64,000 nucleotides of DNA from Pilaira anomala (Eukaryota > Mucoromycota > Mucoromycetes > Mucorales > Mucoraceae): positions 762,504 to 826,503 of the forward strand of contig JAIXMQ010000004.1 of the NCBI GenBank assembly GCA_025716855.1. The letters are read 5' to 3'. Position 1 is the stretch's first letter, and each line of letters begins with the position of its first letter. Under the pieces are notes generated by a model, which saw only the letters and a list, made by a program, of their open reading frames with translations, was not told the origin of the DNA and made no database searches. Both the position numbers and the translations under genes were made by a program. Of this stretch, positions 35,743-46,075 are shown piece by piece.

Positions 35743-38584
35743 GAGGAGGAGGAGGAGGAGGAGGAGGAATAGAAGAAGTGGTAGCGGTAGCGGTAGCAGT
35801 GGGGGGAGTGGCAGCGGAGGAGGAGAGAGCAGATGCCTGCTTTGGCCCCTTGATCTTCTTGACAGTTGTCAATAAGGCTTTTTCTTCCGGTCCAGTTTCT
35901 TTGAACTTTCTCTTGCGAGAAGGTCCAGAAACTGGAGGAGGAGTGCTACTGGGATAGTAGCAGGCCTAAAAGATTTTTTTTTAGTATTTTAAAGGCGTAT
36001 AAAAAATGAATATATATATATATTACCTTATTGACATTAAAGTCAAAGAAAGCCCCCCAGCTTCTAGAGTCAAATGAAGCCGGGGAGTAATAGACCAAGT
36101 CGTAGTCTGCCATGCATTCATTTGTTTCTTCAAGGGGCTCACAAGAAGTACATGACAAACTACAAGCCTTACACACGTAAACGTTTTCAGGCTGGCCAAA
36201 ACAGGCGGGAAGGACAGAAGGACAAGGAGAGGGAGGAGAAGAAGGATGAGCGGAAGAGGAGGAAGAAGGAGCAAAAGGACTGGAAGGGGTGGCTGGGCAA
36301 AGGGAGCGCTTGAAGATAGCTGTTAAGCTAACTCCTTTTGCTGCCAATTCAGCCGCAGTAGAGCTTACCCGGCAATGACTACAGGTAAAGGTATTAAGAT
36401 CATCTGCCATTGCCCGACGATAAGACTCTATACGGCTACAAATCATGGCCAACGAGGGACCGCCACTAAAAAAAAAAAAAGTTAGTAATAAAATAAAATA
36501 AAATAAAAGAAACATACCTGGACAAGCAGTCCGATTCGTCAACCACGATTTCTTCATTGAAAACAAAGTTAACGAGACCAATGAATCGTTTATAAAGATC
36601 TAGTGAGCTTGTTAATTTTTGACTACCCTGACTCATTGTCATGCCAGCGACATGACAGCAGCTTCTACCAGCGGCGTAGCAGTACATACAAAGATCATAG
36701 CCTTCACATGCTTCACAATGGTAGTACCGATGGTAAACATCAGTGTGACAAAAATCACATTTGATGATAAAGGTTTCTTCTGGTGAATCTGTATTTATGA
36801 GGTCAGAACAGCCTTCGGTTGGTAACCATTCAGGTGAAATAATCTTGTGCAAGAAGAGGCTCAAGAGTTTCTTGGAGTCATTGATGAATGATTCACGACC
36901 ATAACGGAGTATTGGTAGCTTGTCAAGTTCTTCAAAACCAGCACCTTTAACACTTTCTAGTTGCTTGTACCATTCTTCAAGAGTAAAATGAACAATTGTC
37001 TTGCATTTGTAGACTTCAGGTCGATTAATGATTCGGTATAAAGGTAATTGATCCTCAAAAGCATAATCTAACGTTTGTGCTGTCACCCGGTTCCATGCTA
37101 CTTTAATTGATACACCCACATTACGTACCTGATGGTAAGCACGACTAGGAACAATTACTAAATCACCTGGTCTTTGTAATATAACTTGAACAGTAAAGTC
37201 GCTATTCTTCGTCTTGAAATAAGTCAACCAAGCGCGATCACTTTCTAAAAAGGAGCTCTTAGTAACAGAATTATCAGAACCTCTGGTATTCATTCCTCTT
37301 TTCGTCTTTCGTCTTTCAGTTTTAGAGATATCAAGAACTGATGCAAGTTTCTCACGATCTTCATGAAGCACAAAATTCCATTCAGCATATGCACCAGGAG
37401 AACCCATTGTCATAATGTTATGACCCATAGTACCACACAAGTCACGATGGATAGGTGTACCTGTATTATCTTGACCAAGGTAAACCATAAGATTCTTTGC
37501 TTGGAAAAATTCAGGTAATAAAGAAAATAAATCATTGTTGCCATGGGGTAATAAATATTCTGGTATGAAACTTTCAAGTGCCTGTCTATACTTATCTGGA
37601 CAATCAATGTCCTTGGCGTATGTCTTATCAATAATATGATCCAAAGGATAATAGACTGGACTGCTCTTTTTAGAGCTCTTGATACCTTTCTTGGATGACT
37701 TGGCATTTTTTTTAGGGGTACTCTTATTATTAGAAGAGATAGATGATTCAGCAATCATACCTGAGTTAGAAGCGGCATCTTCAATAACCATACTAGAGTT
37801 AGAGATACCAGAAGCTTTAGTAGTGATATTTGAAGTGGTATAAGAAGCATCCGCAGAGATATATGAGGAAGGCTGGGAAACATTAGTAACTATACTTGTG
37901 ATAGGTGAGAAGGATCCAGTAACCATATTAGATGTAGATGTAAAAGCTTCAGTAGGCATATTAGGAATCGAAGTAGAGTCTTCGATAGATATATTAGAGG
38001 TAGAAGTAGGGACCTCTGTAGGCATATTAGAAGTAGAGGTAGAAATTTCAGTAGAAGTAGTAGACAGGATTGCCTTTTTTGAGTCGGGGGAACCTTTACC
38101 AAACGAGGTGTTTCTTTTACCTGCTCTTGAAGCTCTGGTAGCCCTTTGGGTTTGAGCCTTAATAGTTGAAGGCTTCAATACGTGTTGATCACGCGCATTC
38201 AATTTATAGTTTTCTTGTAAAGTTTGAATGTAATCACCCAAATATGCTTCCTTTTTGAGTCCCCCAGTCATGATCAAAGTAACAACTATATGAAAAAAAA
38301 AGGTGTTAATGACGAGTTTATGAGCTTCTTTTTTTTTATGTTCGTATATATTTACTTTCTTCGCCATGTTGGCGTTTAAGCTCGTTTAATGAGAAAGTTT
38401 GGGTATTCCAACCAGCAGCTTTATTCATATTGGAGATAACAAGCGGTTGCCCTTTAACAATACAGTGTTCTTGAATAACAGCGAATAAGCTGTCATGAGT
38501 ATGTTCAGTATAATCGATTCGTCTGGCTGGAACGTAACCAGGAGGTAAGTCGTCTTCAGTTTTCGCGATCTTGATCTTTGGCAT
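35693..38584 (-). CDS. JmjC-domain protein with ZZ-like zinc finger
   Basis: Starts MPKIKIAKTEDDLPPGY at 38584. Exon 1 (PLVISNMNKAAGW...) splices into a second exon beginning IVTLIMTGGLKKEAYLG. A Ser/Thr-rich stretch of degenerate repeats (STSTSNMPTEV-type) lies between the N-terminal part and the JmjC core. The core has the iron ligands HRD in TPIHRDLCGTMGHN and a distal His in VPSRAYHQVRN. A cysteine/histidine cluster (CDFCHTDVYHRYYHCEACEG, then CMYCY) looks like a ZZ finger, and further CxxC pairs follow near the C-terminus (FTCSHC, VCKACSLSC). The last exon ends in a simple-sequence tail of prolines and threonines, with TAA at 35693. JmjC proteins are Fe(II)/2-oxoglutarate oxygenases, often histone demethylases; the substrate here is unknown. 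Confidence 0.85.
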
Positions 38585-38627
38585 GTTAGATAAAAGTGAA
38601 GGTACAAGAAAAGAAAAAAAAAAAAAG

Positions 38628-38674
<47 letters not shown>

Positions 38675-39566
38675 AAAGGAAAGAAAACTGTGTTTTAACT
38701 TCCCAACTGTGTCAACGACATTGATGGTATCTCACATATTTGTCGATCATTTTTGACCCAAAAAGATATTGTATGTTCTCTCACATATGCATCTGTTAAC
38801 TTTTGTCTCGTTAGAAGGATATTGCATATCTTCACTCTTTCAATAAGTTAGTACTTGACACCTCTTTTCACCTTTCACATAGTAAACCTTAAGAAAGAGG
38901 GTCCTTTTTTTTAATAATGACAATTAAAAGATAACGGTTTTCTTTTTAGAACTTTGTTTCAAGTATTAAATACCCCATTTTACTCTAAAACAGGTAATTC
39001 ATTCGAAGATTGTTGAAAAACCTTCGTACTTTTAAGTTTGTTTTTATTCCAAATATCTAATCAATCAGTCTTGGTGGTGACTGGTTCAATTTCGTAAAAA
39101 ATATACCTGGTTAAAAAAAAGGTACGTGTTTTCAAATTGTACTTTTACGCTGTAGGTAGATAGAAGCTACTTTCATGTCAAGATATGTAGTAAAATCAAT
39201 CGGTCTTCCCAAACAAAATGTCCTGTTTAGCTTTAATTTCAATGAAGGAATCATGGCCTGAAAAATGGATGTTAAGTTATTATAAAAAAGAATATTATTG
39301 TGGTACACACTATACTTTCCATTTCCACACAAGAATGATAAATATACTAGAGGTTTGACATGTTTGTCACCAGTACACATACAAAAATCGAATTTATATT
39401 TTCACCAGATCTTTTCCATCGACTACTTATTTGGCTTTAAAAGTTTAATTTGCATAATGCATTGTAGAAAAAAAAACTCAACCGACGTCACTCTAGTTCA
39501 CTTTTTCTTCAGCTCCCCTTCAATCGCACTTCTTAGTTTGTTCTTTTTCCCAACACACAAAATAAA
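38585..39566. other. Divergent promoter region, A-rich
   Basis: Between the divergent JmjC and HAD genes. It includes long A runs (38617-38687) and AT-rich sequence. The frame at 39132-39380 (-) has no recognised features. Confidence 0.5.
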
Positions 39567-40622
39567 ATGAAAATTGTTGAAAACTTCACCGAAATATTAC
39601 AACAAGTGAAATACGATACAATTGCTTGTGATATATATGGTGTTATTCATGACGGTATCAAAGCTTACCCTTACTCCAAGTCAACTTTACAAGAGTTGAA
39701 AGCTCATGACGAGCATGTCATTCTTCTTTCCAATTCTACCCGACTTCAAGACAAGCTCGACGCTAATATGAAGTCGAAATTTGATATTGATACCAGCTGT
39801 TACGAGGAGATCCTATCGAGTGGTGTACTTACCAAGCTCTTCTTGGCTGATCTAGCCGAGTCCTTAAAGACAGGCCAAGTTAAATCACCAGCCTGTCACG
39901 CTACAGTACAACACAACGGTACGAGTACCTCTATGGATCCCGACCAATTTGCTAAGAAATACGTGAAGAGTGGCAAGTTTCTTTTAGCTGGTAACCCTGA
40001 CTGGCAAGAACCTCTTTATTTACCAGTCTCACCTACCTTGACACGAGTTTATGACTGGTCCCAGATGGAATTTGTTTTATTAGGTTCAATTGTTGGAGTT
40101 TGTCCAGATACAAACCCTGTTGATCCATTTGATGAAGCAACAGTAAGAGCAGATTATACTCCCTTATTAGAGACTTGTTTAAGTCGCGATATCCCAATTA
40201 TCTGTGCTAACCCAGATGTATTTGCACCGAATGGGCTAGATGCAAAGGGCAATACCAAGTTATTGATCTGTCCAGGATATATTGGTCAAATGTATGAAGA
40301 AATGGGTGGACAAGTATTGTATTTTGGTAAGCCTTTTAAAAGTATCTATGAGTATTTGGTAGAGAACAAAGCAAAAGGCTCGATTAAAGATGGAGATGAG
40401 GAGTTTACAAAACGTATTGTGTGTGTAGGTGATAATATGGCTACGGATATTAAAGGTGCTACTGAGGCGGGAATCGATGTAGTCATGATTTTGGGCGGTG
40501 TTCACTGGGAAGAGTTGAAGGGTGCCAAGGATGATGATGAATTAAAATCTCAAGTTAGAAAATTATGTAAGGAATTTGGTAGTCAGGAACCGACTTACCT
40601 TATGAAGTTACTTAGATATTAG
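39567..40622 (+). CDS. HAD-superfamily class IIA hydrolase
   Basis: Single exon, 351 residues. Motif I is IACDIYGVIHDGI near residue 22, the DxxGVxHDG form of the TIGR01459-like subfamily. Motif II is HVILLSNSTR near residue 50, motif III is the lysine of YFGKPFKSIYEYL, and motif IV is CVGDNMATDIKGATEAGID. The class IIA cap lies between motifs II and III. Related proteins are phosphatases of sugar phosphates or similar small molecules; the true substrate is not evident. Codon use is richer in C/G-ending codons in the first third, suggesting good expression. No introns are seen. Confidence 0.88.
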   Translation: MKIVENFTEILQQVKYDTIACDIYGVIHDGIKAYPYSKSTLQELKAHDEHVILLSNSTRLQDKLDANMKSKFDIDTSCYEEILSSGVLTKLFLADLAESLKTGQVKSPACHATVQHNGTSTSMDPDQFAKKYVKSGKFLLAGNPDWQEPLYLPVSPTLTRVYDWSQMEFVLLGSIVGVCPDTNPVDPFDEATVRADYTPLLETCLSRDIPIICANPDVFAPNGLDAKGNTKLLICPGYIGQMYEEMGGQVLYFGKPFKSIYEYLVENKAKGSIKDGDEEFTKRIVCVGDNMATDIKGATEAGIDVVMILGGVHWEELKGAKDDDELKSQVRKLCKEFGSQEPTYLMKLLRY

Positions 40623-41550
40623 AAATAAAAGAATTTTATAGACAATTGTACCAAAAAAGGTGATTTTATTAGACTTGCATATTGTTGTTTACTGTGATAT
40701 TGACATTTGAAATTATGCAAAGGCTCTACAGAGGTAAGGAATTAAAACGGAATCATAGTGATACTTAGTAGCTGCAATGCAAAACTTTCAATAAATTAAA
40801 TGTATCTCTCGAGCAAAGATCGAAGTCAAAATCATGGAATCGCTGCATATTTTACTTTACGATATTAATCTTTTTAGTGGTAATAAAATTTCAGGGCCTT
40901 CGCAAATCATTATCACATAAAATTTATTTGTGAAAAGCAATTATAGTTATTGTAAAGCCTGTCGGACAAGTTTACTAAGCGGTAAGCTAAACTTGCTCTG
41001 ATGATGGAACAGACTTTGAATTTATGATTCAAGAGAATTAAGACAGAATTAAATTCTATGATCCAAAACATATTTTATGTCAAAGATTTAACGTACCTTA
41101 GCTACGGGTATTGCTCGGCTAAAGAGTAAAAGTGAACGGAAATTGGGTCTTGAGGTGTAGGTGCATATTTTGCAGTTTTTGTTGAATCCGGTAATACGGA
41201 ACATTAGTAAGCACGAATTATACTATATTGTATGTACGATAGGTATATTTACCGGGACAAAATACTGGTAGTTATAGCATGAGTAAACTATATAAAATGT
41301 CCAATGGTATTTTTTCACTCAGATACTTTTAGTATGGGGTTTTTTTTTCTTTGATCAAATGATGAGCTTTTAAAGCAAAGTTTTCTCATCTGCATCTTTA
41401 CTCTTTTTTTTTCATCTCACAGTCCCAAAAATGGAAGGTAAGAAAAAAAAACCATATTTTAAAATCCGAAGTAAAAGGTAGAAAAGAAAAAGAGAGGCTA
41501 TTGTTATAGTTTCTATCTTGTAGTAAAAAAAAAGAATAATAATTAATGTC
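40623..41550. other. Spacer
   Basis: AT-rich, no supported ORF or RNA. The last 200 bp before the cyclin gene are probably its promoter and leader; a non-coding ATGGAAGGTAAG at 41431 might mark a 5'-UTR intron, but it does not join in frame. Confidence 0.5.
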
Positions 41551-42369
41551 ATGGATCCACCTGCAGCAGAATCAGCGGAAGCCACTACTTTGATTCAAGT
41601 TCCCGAATACTTTTATGCAGTAGACATTAATTACTTGACACACATGATTGGTAAAAAAAAAAGAGAAAAAAACAAGATGATGTTAAATTAAAACCCTTTT
41701 TTTTTGGTAGCTGACATGTTGGGAAGACTTATTACACACAACGATCTTATTCCGCTTACACCAAGTAACCTTACGCGTTTTCATTCACGTACACCACCAA
41801 ATATATCCCTTAGTGACTATTTACGGCGAATAGTGAAATATACATCAGTTGAAAAATCATGTCTGCTTATTTTATTGATATACATTGATCGTGTATGTGA
41901 ACTTCATCCACATTTTACAATTTCCTCCTTAACAGTGCATCGATTCCTTATAACGGCAGTGACGGTATCATCCAAGGCATTATGTGATTCTTATTGCACC
42001 AATTCTCATTACGCTAAAGTAGGTGGCATATCAACACAAGAAATAAATGCTCTCGAATTAGAATTTTTATCTTTAATCGATTGGCATTTGGCTTCTACTG
42101 GACCTATATTACAACAATATTATGCTAATTTGGTGGAACAACACCCCTGTTATGAAAGAATTATATCTGAAGAGAACTCTAAAGCAATTAATAAAAAGAG
42201 ACGTAGAAGTAGTACCGAAACTTTAGAAAATACATCTCCCATTTTAGAACCTACAACTACTGTCAATAACAACTCTTTAGATATTGACGATTTGAAATTA
42301 GAAGAAGAAAACACAAAAGAACATTTTGATACACTATTACAAGATGAATCAATACCCTATATCGCATAA
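41551..42369 (+). CDS. Pho80-like (PCL-type) cyclin
   Basis: Two exons (41551-41650, 41711-42369) give 252 residues. The Pho80/PCL cyclin box is plain: RTPPNISLSDYLRRIVKYT, EKSCLLILLIYIDRV, LTVHRFLITAVTVSSKALCD, YAKVGGISTQEINALELEFL, IDWHL. These cyclins pair with Pho85-type kinases and regulate phosphate response, glycogen metabolism or cell cycle depending on the member (family knowledge); which member this is cannot be said. The C-terminus is acidic, with a short basic patch KKRRR. The start MDPPAAESAE was chosen because the upstream ATG at 41431 cannot be joined in frame. Confidence 0.9.
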
Positions 42370-42526
42370 CTTTTTTTTTTCACCACTGCAATTTTCTTTT
42401 AATTTTCAATTTCTCGGTAAAAAATCATCCCCCAAACACTACTCCCACGTGAGGCCATGTCTGTCGAATCAAAATGCCGTTTTACCTGCCATTCATCAAT
42501 CAAACGTTAGATAAAAAAAGCTTGAT

Positions 42527-42566
<40 letters not shown>

Positions 42567-43092
42567 GGGGAATAGTATAGAAGAGGAAATTTGATACATA
42601 AAAGAAAAGAAAAAAGCAAAGAGAAAGAAAAGAGAGAGAGAGAGAAATAAACGCTGGCGTTAACTTATGTATGTAAAAAGAAATACACACTCTTTTTTCT
42701 TCCTCTTGGTACATTTTTGATATATTTAATATAAACTTTCATTTACTTACGTAAAACAATAAAGTATAATACCATGACCCCTATTTAATGCTTGAACTTT
42801 TACCTATATATTTCCGTATTGTACAAAATATATTGATTGAATTGCAAAACACAGACTCTAATTCCAAAATTACATAGTCTGTATTCTTTAATGTATTTCT
42901 AATAGTAATAAAATGATAAAGCCCTTTTTTTTCGATATGCACACACCCTTTTGTATCAAAAATCTCGGTAATGAACCCCTGGTTCAATATCAGTCACACA
43001 CACCGAAAGAAAAAAAAAAAGCTTTACCTGGCTAATTTTAGAGAAGCTTATTTTATTTCTTTTTTTCTTTTAACACCAAAACATTTATCAAT
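42370..43092. other. Spacer with T-run and GA-rich tract
   Basis: Includes a 31-T run at 42530-42560 and a GA-rich tract at 42600-42650. Small minus-strand ORFs here are low complexity. A single CACGTG lies at 42446-42451. Confidence 0.45.
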
Positions 43093-43468
43093 ATGAGTAG
43101 TTGGAGTAGTTTTTCACAAACATATGTGAACCCAGAGAACTTGAAAATAGCTGAACAACAAGTCGATGCTTTCATGGGAATGTTCAACAGGTAAAGTATC
43201 ATTATTTTATAGACTTGATAAACTTTTAACTTAATCTAACTTTTTAACACTGAATAGAATTATGACAGCTTGTCGAGACAAGTGTATTCCTAACCACTAT
43301 CACGAACCTGATTTGAACAAAGGTGAACAAAAATGTATTGATCGTTGTACTGCAAAATACATGTCAATACAAATGATTATGGGAGAAAGAATGAAGCACA
43401 TGTCACCTTTAGCTGAACCTATTGATAACAACAACAACAAGGACAGCTTCACACCCGATCCTCTTTAA
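43093..43468 (+). CDS. TIM10: Mitochondrial intermembrane-space chaperone Tim10
   Basis: Two exons (43093-43190, 43258-43468), 102 residues. Twin CX3C motifs, CRDKC and CIDRC, flank the conserved segment beginning IPNHYHEPDLNKGEQK; NPENLKIAEQQVDAFMGMFNR precedes them. The order and the DLNKGE block match Tim10 rather than Tim9, Tim8 or Tim13. Small Tims form hexamers with Tim9 that escort hydrophobic precursors across the intermembrane space (family knowledge). The C-terminal tail is asparagine rich and longer than in yeast. Confidence 0.94.
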
Positions 43469-43610
43469 AAAAAATAGAAATACCATACACACTACTACAA
43501 CACACTCACACACATATACACGCACACTCAACATGTACTTTTTCACTTTGCCATTGTATTATATATTTTTTAAAAAAAAAATAAAGCTTTATATTCCTAC
43601 TAAAGAGGGA

Positions 43611-44324
43611 TTATGGTAAAAATCTGCTTTGTGCATAACTCATAAATCCAGTGGGCCCAACCCGTTGTGGAAAGAGATCACGAAGTTTTTGATGATAACG
43701 AGAGATACATAAAGTCCAATAGGTGTAACAAATTGCCATGGTGATAAAAATTGCGATAGAAAACTTGAGTTCATCTTCCCATAATTTATGACAGTTATAT
43801 GTATTAAGTGATGAAGTCTCAGTAGGATCTACTTGAACGGATCCCACTGGCGGCTCTGTTATGATCATAATTAGTTCATTGGAGAGACCTTTTGATTTAT
43901 TTAAGCACCAATCCATGTAGAGTGATTTTTGAATTCCAAACACAAAGATATTTGCTAGTATATCTAGCAAGTAAATTGGTACAATAAATGTTAAAAATAA
44001 TGCTCCCGCTATAAGTGTAACTGGTGTATCCTATAAAAAAAAATTGTTAATAGAAAAAAAAGCAACCCTTACTTTTTAAAATCTTACAACAAATAAGCCG
44101 TATAATGTCAAGAGTGAGACCAATGAAAATATTATTGATAATGTACCTAATACTATTAACGCTGGCTTATTTAAAAATGAAAATATAGCTAAAATGTGTT
44201 GTGTAAATATTTATCTTTTTTTTTTCATAACAACAGATTAAAAACTTACGAGTATAGCCCATAAACGACACTGTCGCAATGTATGTGTTTACGCCCTATA
44301 TACACAATATTAATCAATACATGT

Positions 44325-44355
<31 letters not shown>

Positions 44356-44477
44356 CTTACTAGCCATATTGTACACGCTAAAGCACATCCTCCTCTTAGT
44401 GACATACATGCACAAAACTTGCGATTAAATGGGTTGCCATCTTCATATCTCCTTTCAAATTTTCGTTGGTAAACCAT
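43611..44477 (-). CDS. Predicted four-TM membrane protein, unknown function
   Basis: Several short exons from ATG 44477 (MVYQRKFE, then NPFNRKFCACMSLRGG) to TAA at 43611. Splices checked in frame: TIWL|GVNTYIATVSFMGYT and GYT|PIFSFLNKPALIVLG. Hydrophobic segments occur in CALACTIWL...GVNTYIATVSF, ALIVLGTLSIIFSLVSLLTLYGLF, VTLIAGALFLTFIVPIYLL and FSIAIFITMAICYTYWTL. A lumenal-looking loop with one or two cysteines separates TM3 and TM4. The cytosolic tail ends QSRFLP. I recognise no family; uncharacterised fungal proteins of similar layout exist. Converges with TIM10 (142 bp between stops). Confidence 0.7.
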
Positions 44478-45136
44478 TTTTTTTTAAATATATATATATA
44501 TATATTGGTTTAAATAAAAAAAGAAAGAAAGGATATATTATTATTATTTTTTTTTTTTGTTACTTTTTTTTGATTCAAAGGAAATGAAAACATTACTTTA
44601 TTAGGAAGGACTCTCTTTTTTTTCAGGGTCATAACTTGTTGTAGCACTAAATTGCTGTTTGACGACAATTGTACAATACTAGTAGATTTAACTATTTTTT
44701 CCAACTATTTTTACTCTTATTATAAAATTAAAGAGACTCATTTTGATAATGATGAGTTCTTTTTTAAAAGAGAATTAGTCTATTGACAACAGTGTATCTA
44801 AAAGCATAAGGCATAAACAAAAAAAAAAATCAAAAATTAAGCAGGACAACAAAAAAGTTAGACCCACTTTCTTTCTTCTTCCCCAAGATTAGAAATAGCT
44901 AAAATAACTGCTCAAAAAGTGTCTATGTAGCTTCATAATATAAGCCATTGTATAAGTTTCCAACTATTAAACAGAATTATAATATATACACCACCACCTT
45001 TCACAAACTTCTTCCACCACCATAATTCGTCTCATTTCTACAGCAGCAGGCGCAAGATTCACGTGCATGTCACGTGATATTTTTTGGAATTGACAATACT
45101 ATTGTATTTAAAATACAAAATTGATTTAACATGTGA
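44478..45136. other. Spacer upstream of tRNA-Arg
   Basis: AT-rich with TA repeats. It contains the tRNA upstream element (45060-45076) and a TATA-like TATTTAAAATA at 45105-45115. Confidence 0.5.
45060..45076 (+). promoter_or_regulatory. Paired CACGTG upstream element of tRNA-Arg
   Basis: CACGTG at 45060-45065 and at 45071-45076, 11 bp apart start to start, 61-77 bp upstream of tRNA-Arg. The sequence CACGTGCATGTCACGTGATA agrees with the tRNA-Asn element at all but two of 20 positions. Confidence 0.6.
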
Positions 45137-45209
45137 GGGGCTATGGCCCAATGGATAAGGCGTCTGACTACGAATCAGGAGATTCCAGGTTCGACCCCTG
45201 GTAGCCTCA
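45137..45209 (+). tRNA. tRNA-Arg (anticodon ACG)
   Basis: 73-nt cloverleaf. Acceptor GGGGCTA pairs with TAGCCTC (one G-T), the anticodon arm is TCTGA-CTACGAA-TCAGG with ACG, and the T-arm CCAGG-TTCGACC-CCTGG is perfect. There is no intron. The anticodon's A would be edited to inosine, as usual for this species. Confidence 0.96.
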
Positions 45210-46075
45210 CATCTTCATTTTGCATTTTTAAACTTTTGTTGAGGTGCATGTAGACTTGTGTAACTTGGAATGTGATGTTGAAAGACTTTGTTCTATCCAA
45301 TATGTTTTTTTTTGTCATTACCAGTACTCAATCACCTGTATTTGAAGCAAGTTATACGGTCTTAATATTTAATATATAGCACAAAGTAAATTAATTGAGT
45401 CTATATAACTCTATAGAAAGGGATTACTAGAAGTACATGTACTAAGGTTAAAAAAAAAAGGTCTGTTGCTATGAAAAAAAGACAACTTGAAATTCAAAGA
45501 AAATATAGTAGTTGAAGAAACCGGAGAAAAAAAATACAAATCTTCATAGATCTTTATCATTTACACATTCTTCCTCTTGCAATTATCTTCAACAATTACT
45601 TTACAGAATCTTCATATTTATCCGAAGCTCTGTTACTATGGTCACTACTTTTCAATTTGACAGTTTGTTCTTGCTGATAACAAACTTGATTTACTTTAGA
45701 GTTAATTTGAAACTGAGAAATATCAGGGCAAGTTGTAGATGTTATTTACTCTTTGAACACTATAATCTGTCGAATTCATTAACAATATCCTATTAGGAAC
45801 TCCATCTTTCAAGATATAGCTGATGAATGAAAAACAAAATCTGTACGAAGACTGACATCTGCTATTTTTCTAAACCCATTGTAGTATATTTTCATTTATT
45901 ATTTCGCCAGACAAAATGTAAACGAAAAAGCGGCCCTTTCAAGAAATCAAATATTCCTTGGATTTTCTAAAAAACAGAATTTCCCAAACTGATCACGTGA
46001 AATGAATTTTCTTCCAAGAAACAAGAAGTAAAAAATAAAATTTCTTTATTCCTTTTTAGCAATTAATAACAAAAC
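45210..46075. other. Spacer
   Basis: AT-rich. A 94-codon frame at 45512-45796 has no recognised features. A single TCACGTGA palindrome at 45993-46000 lies 76 bp upstream of the WW gene start. Confidence 0.4.

Noticed and set aside
35645..35957. Plus-strand frames rich in S/R/G and V/G
   Set aside because: They are reverse translations of the CCT/ACT microsatellite encoding the JmjC protein tail.
41431..41550. Possible extra first exon (ATGGAAG) of the cyclin gene
   Set aside because: Splicing to the available AG at about 41523 runs into a stop before MDPP, so the simpler start at 41551 was kept.
44510..44704. 64-codon minus-strand frame
   Set aside because: Mostly K/N/S/F-rich low complexity upstream of the four-TM gene; no motif and no clean splice link.
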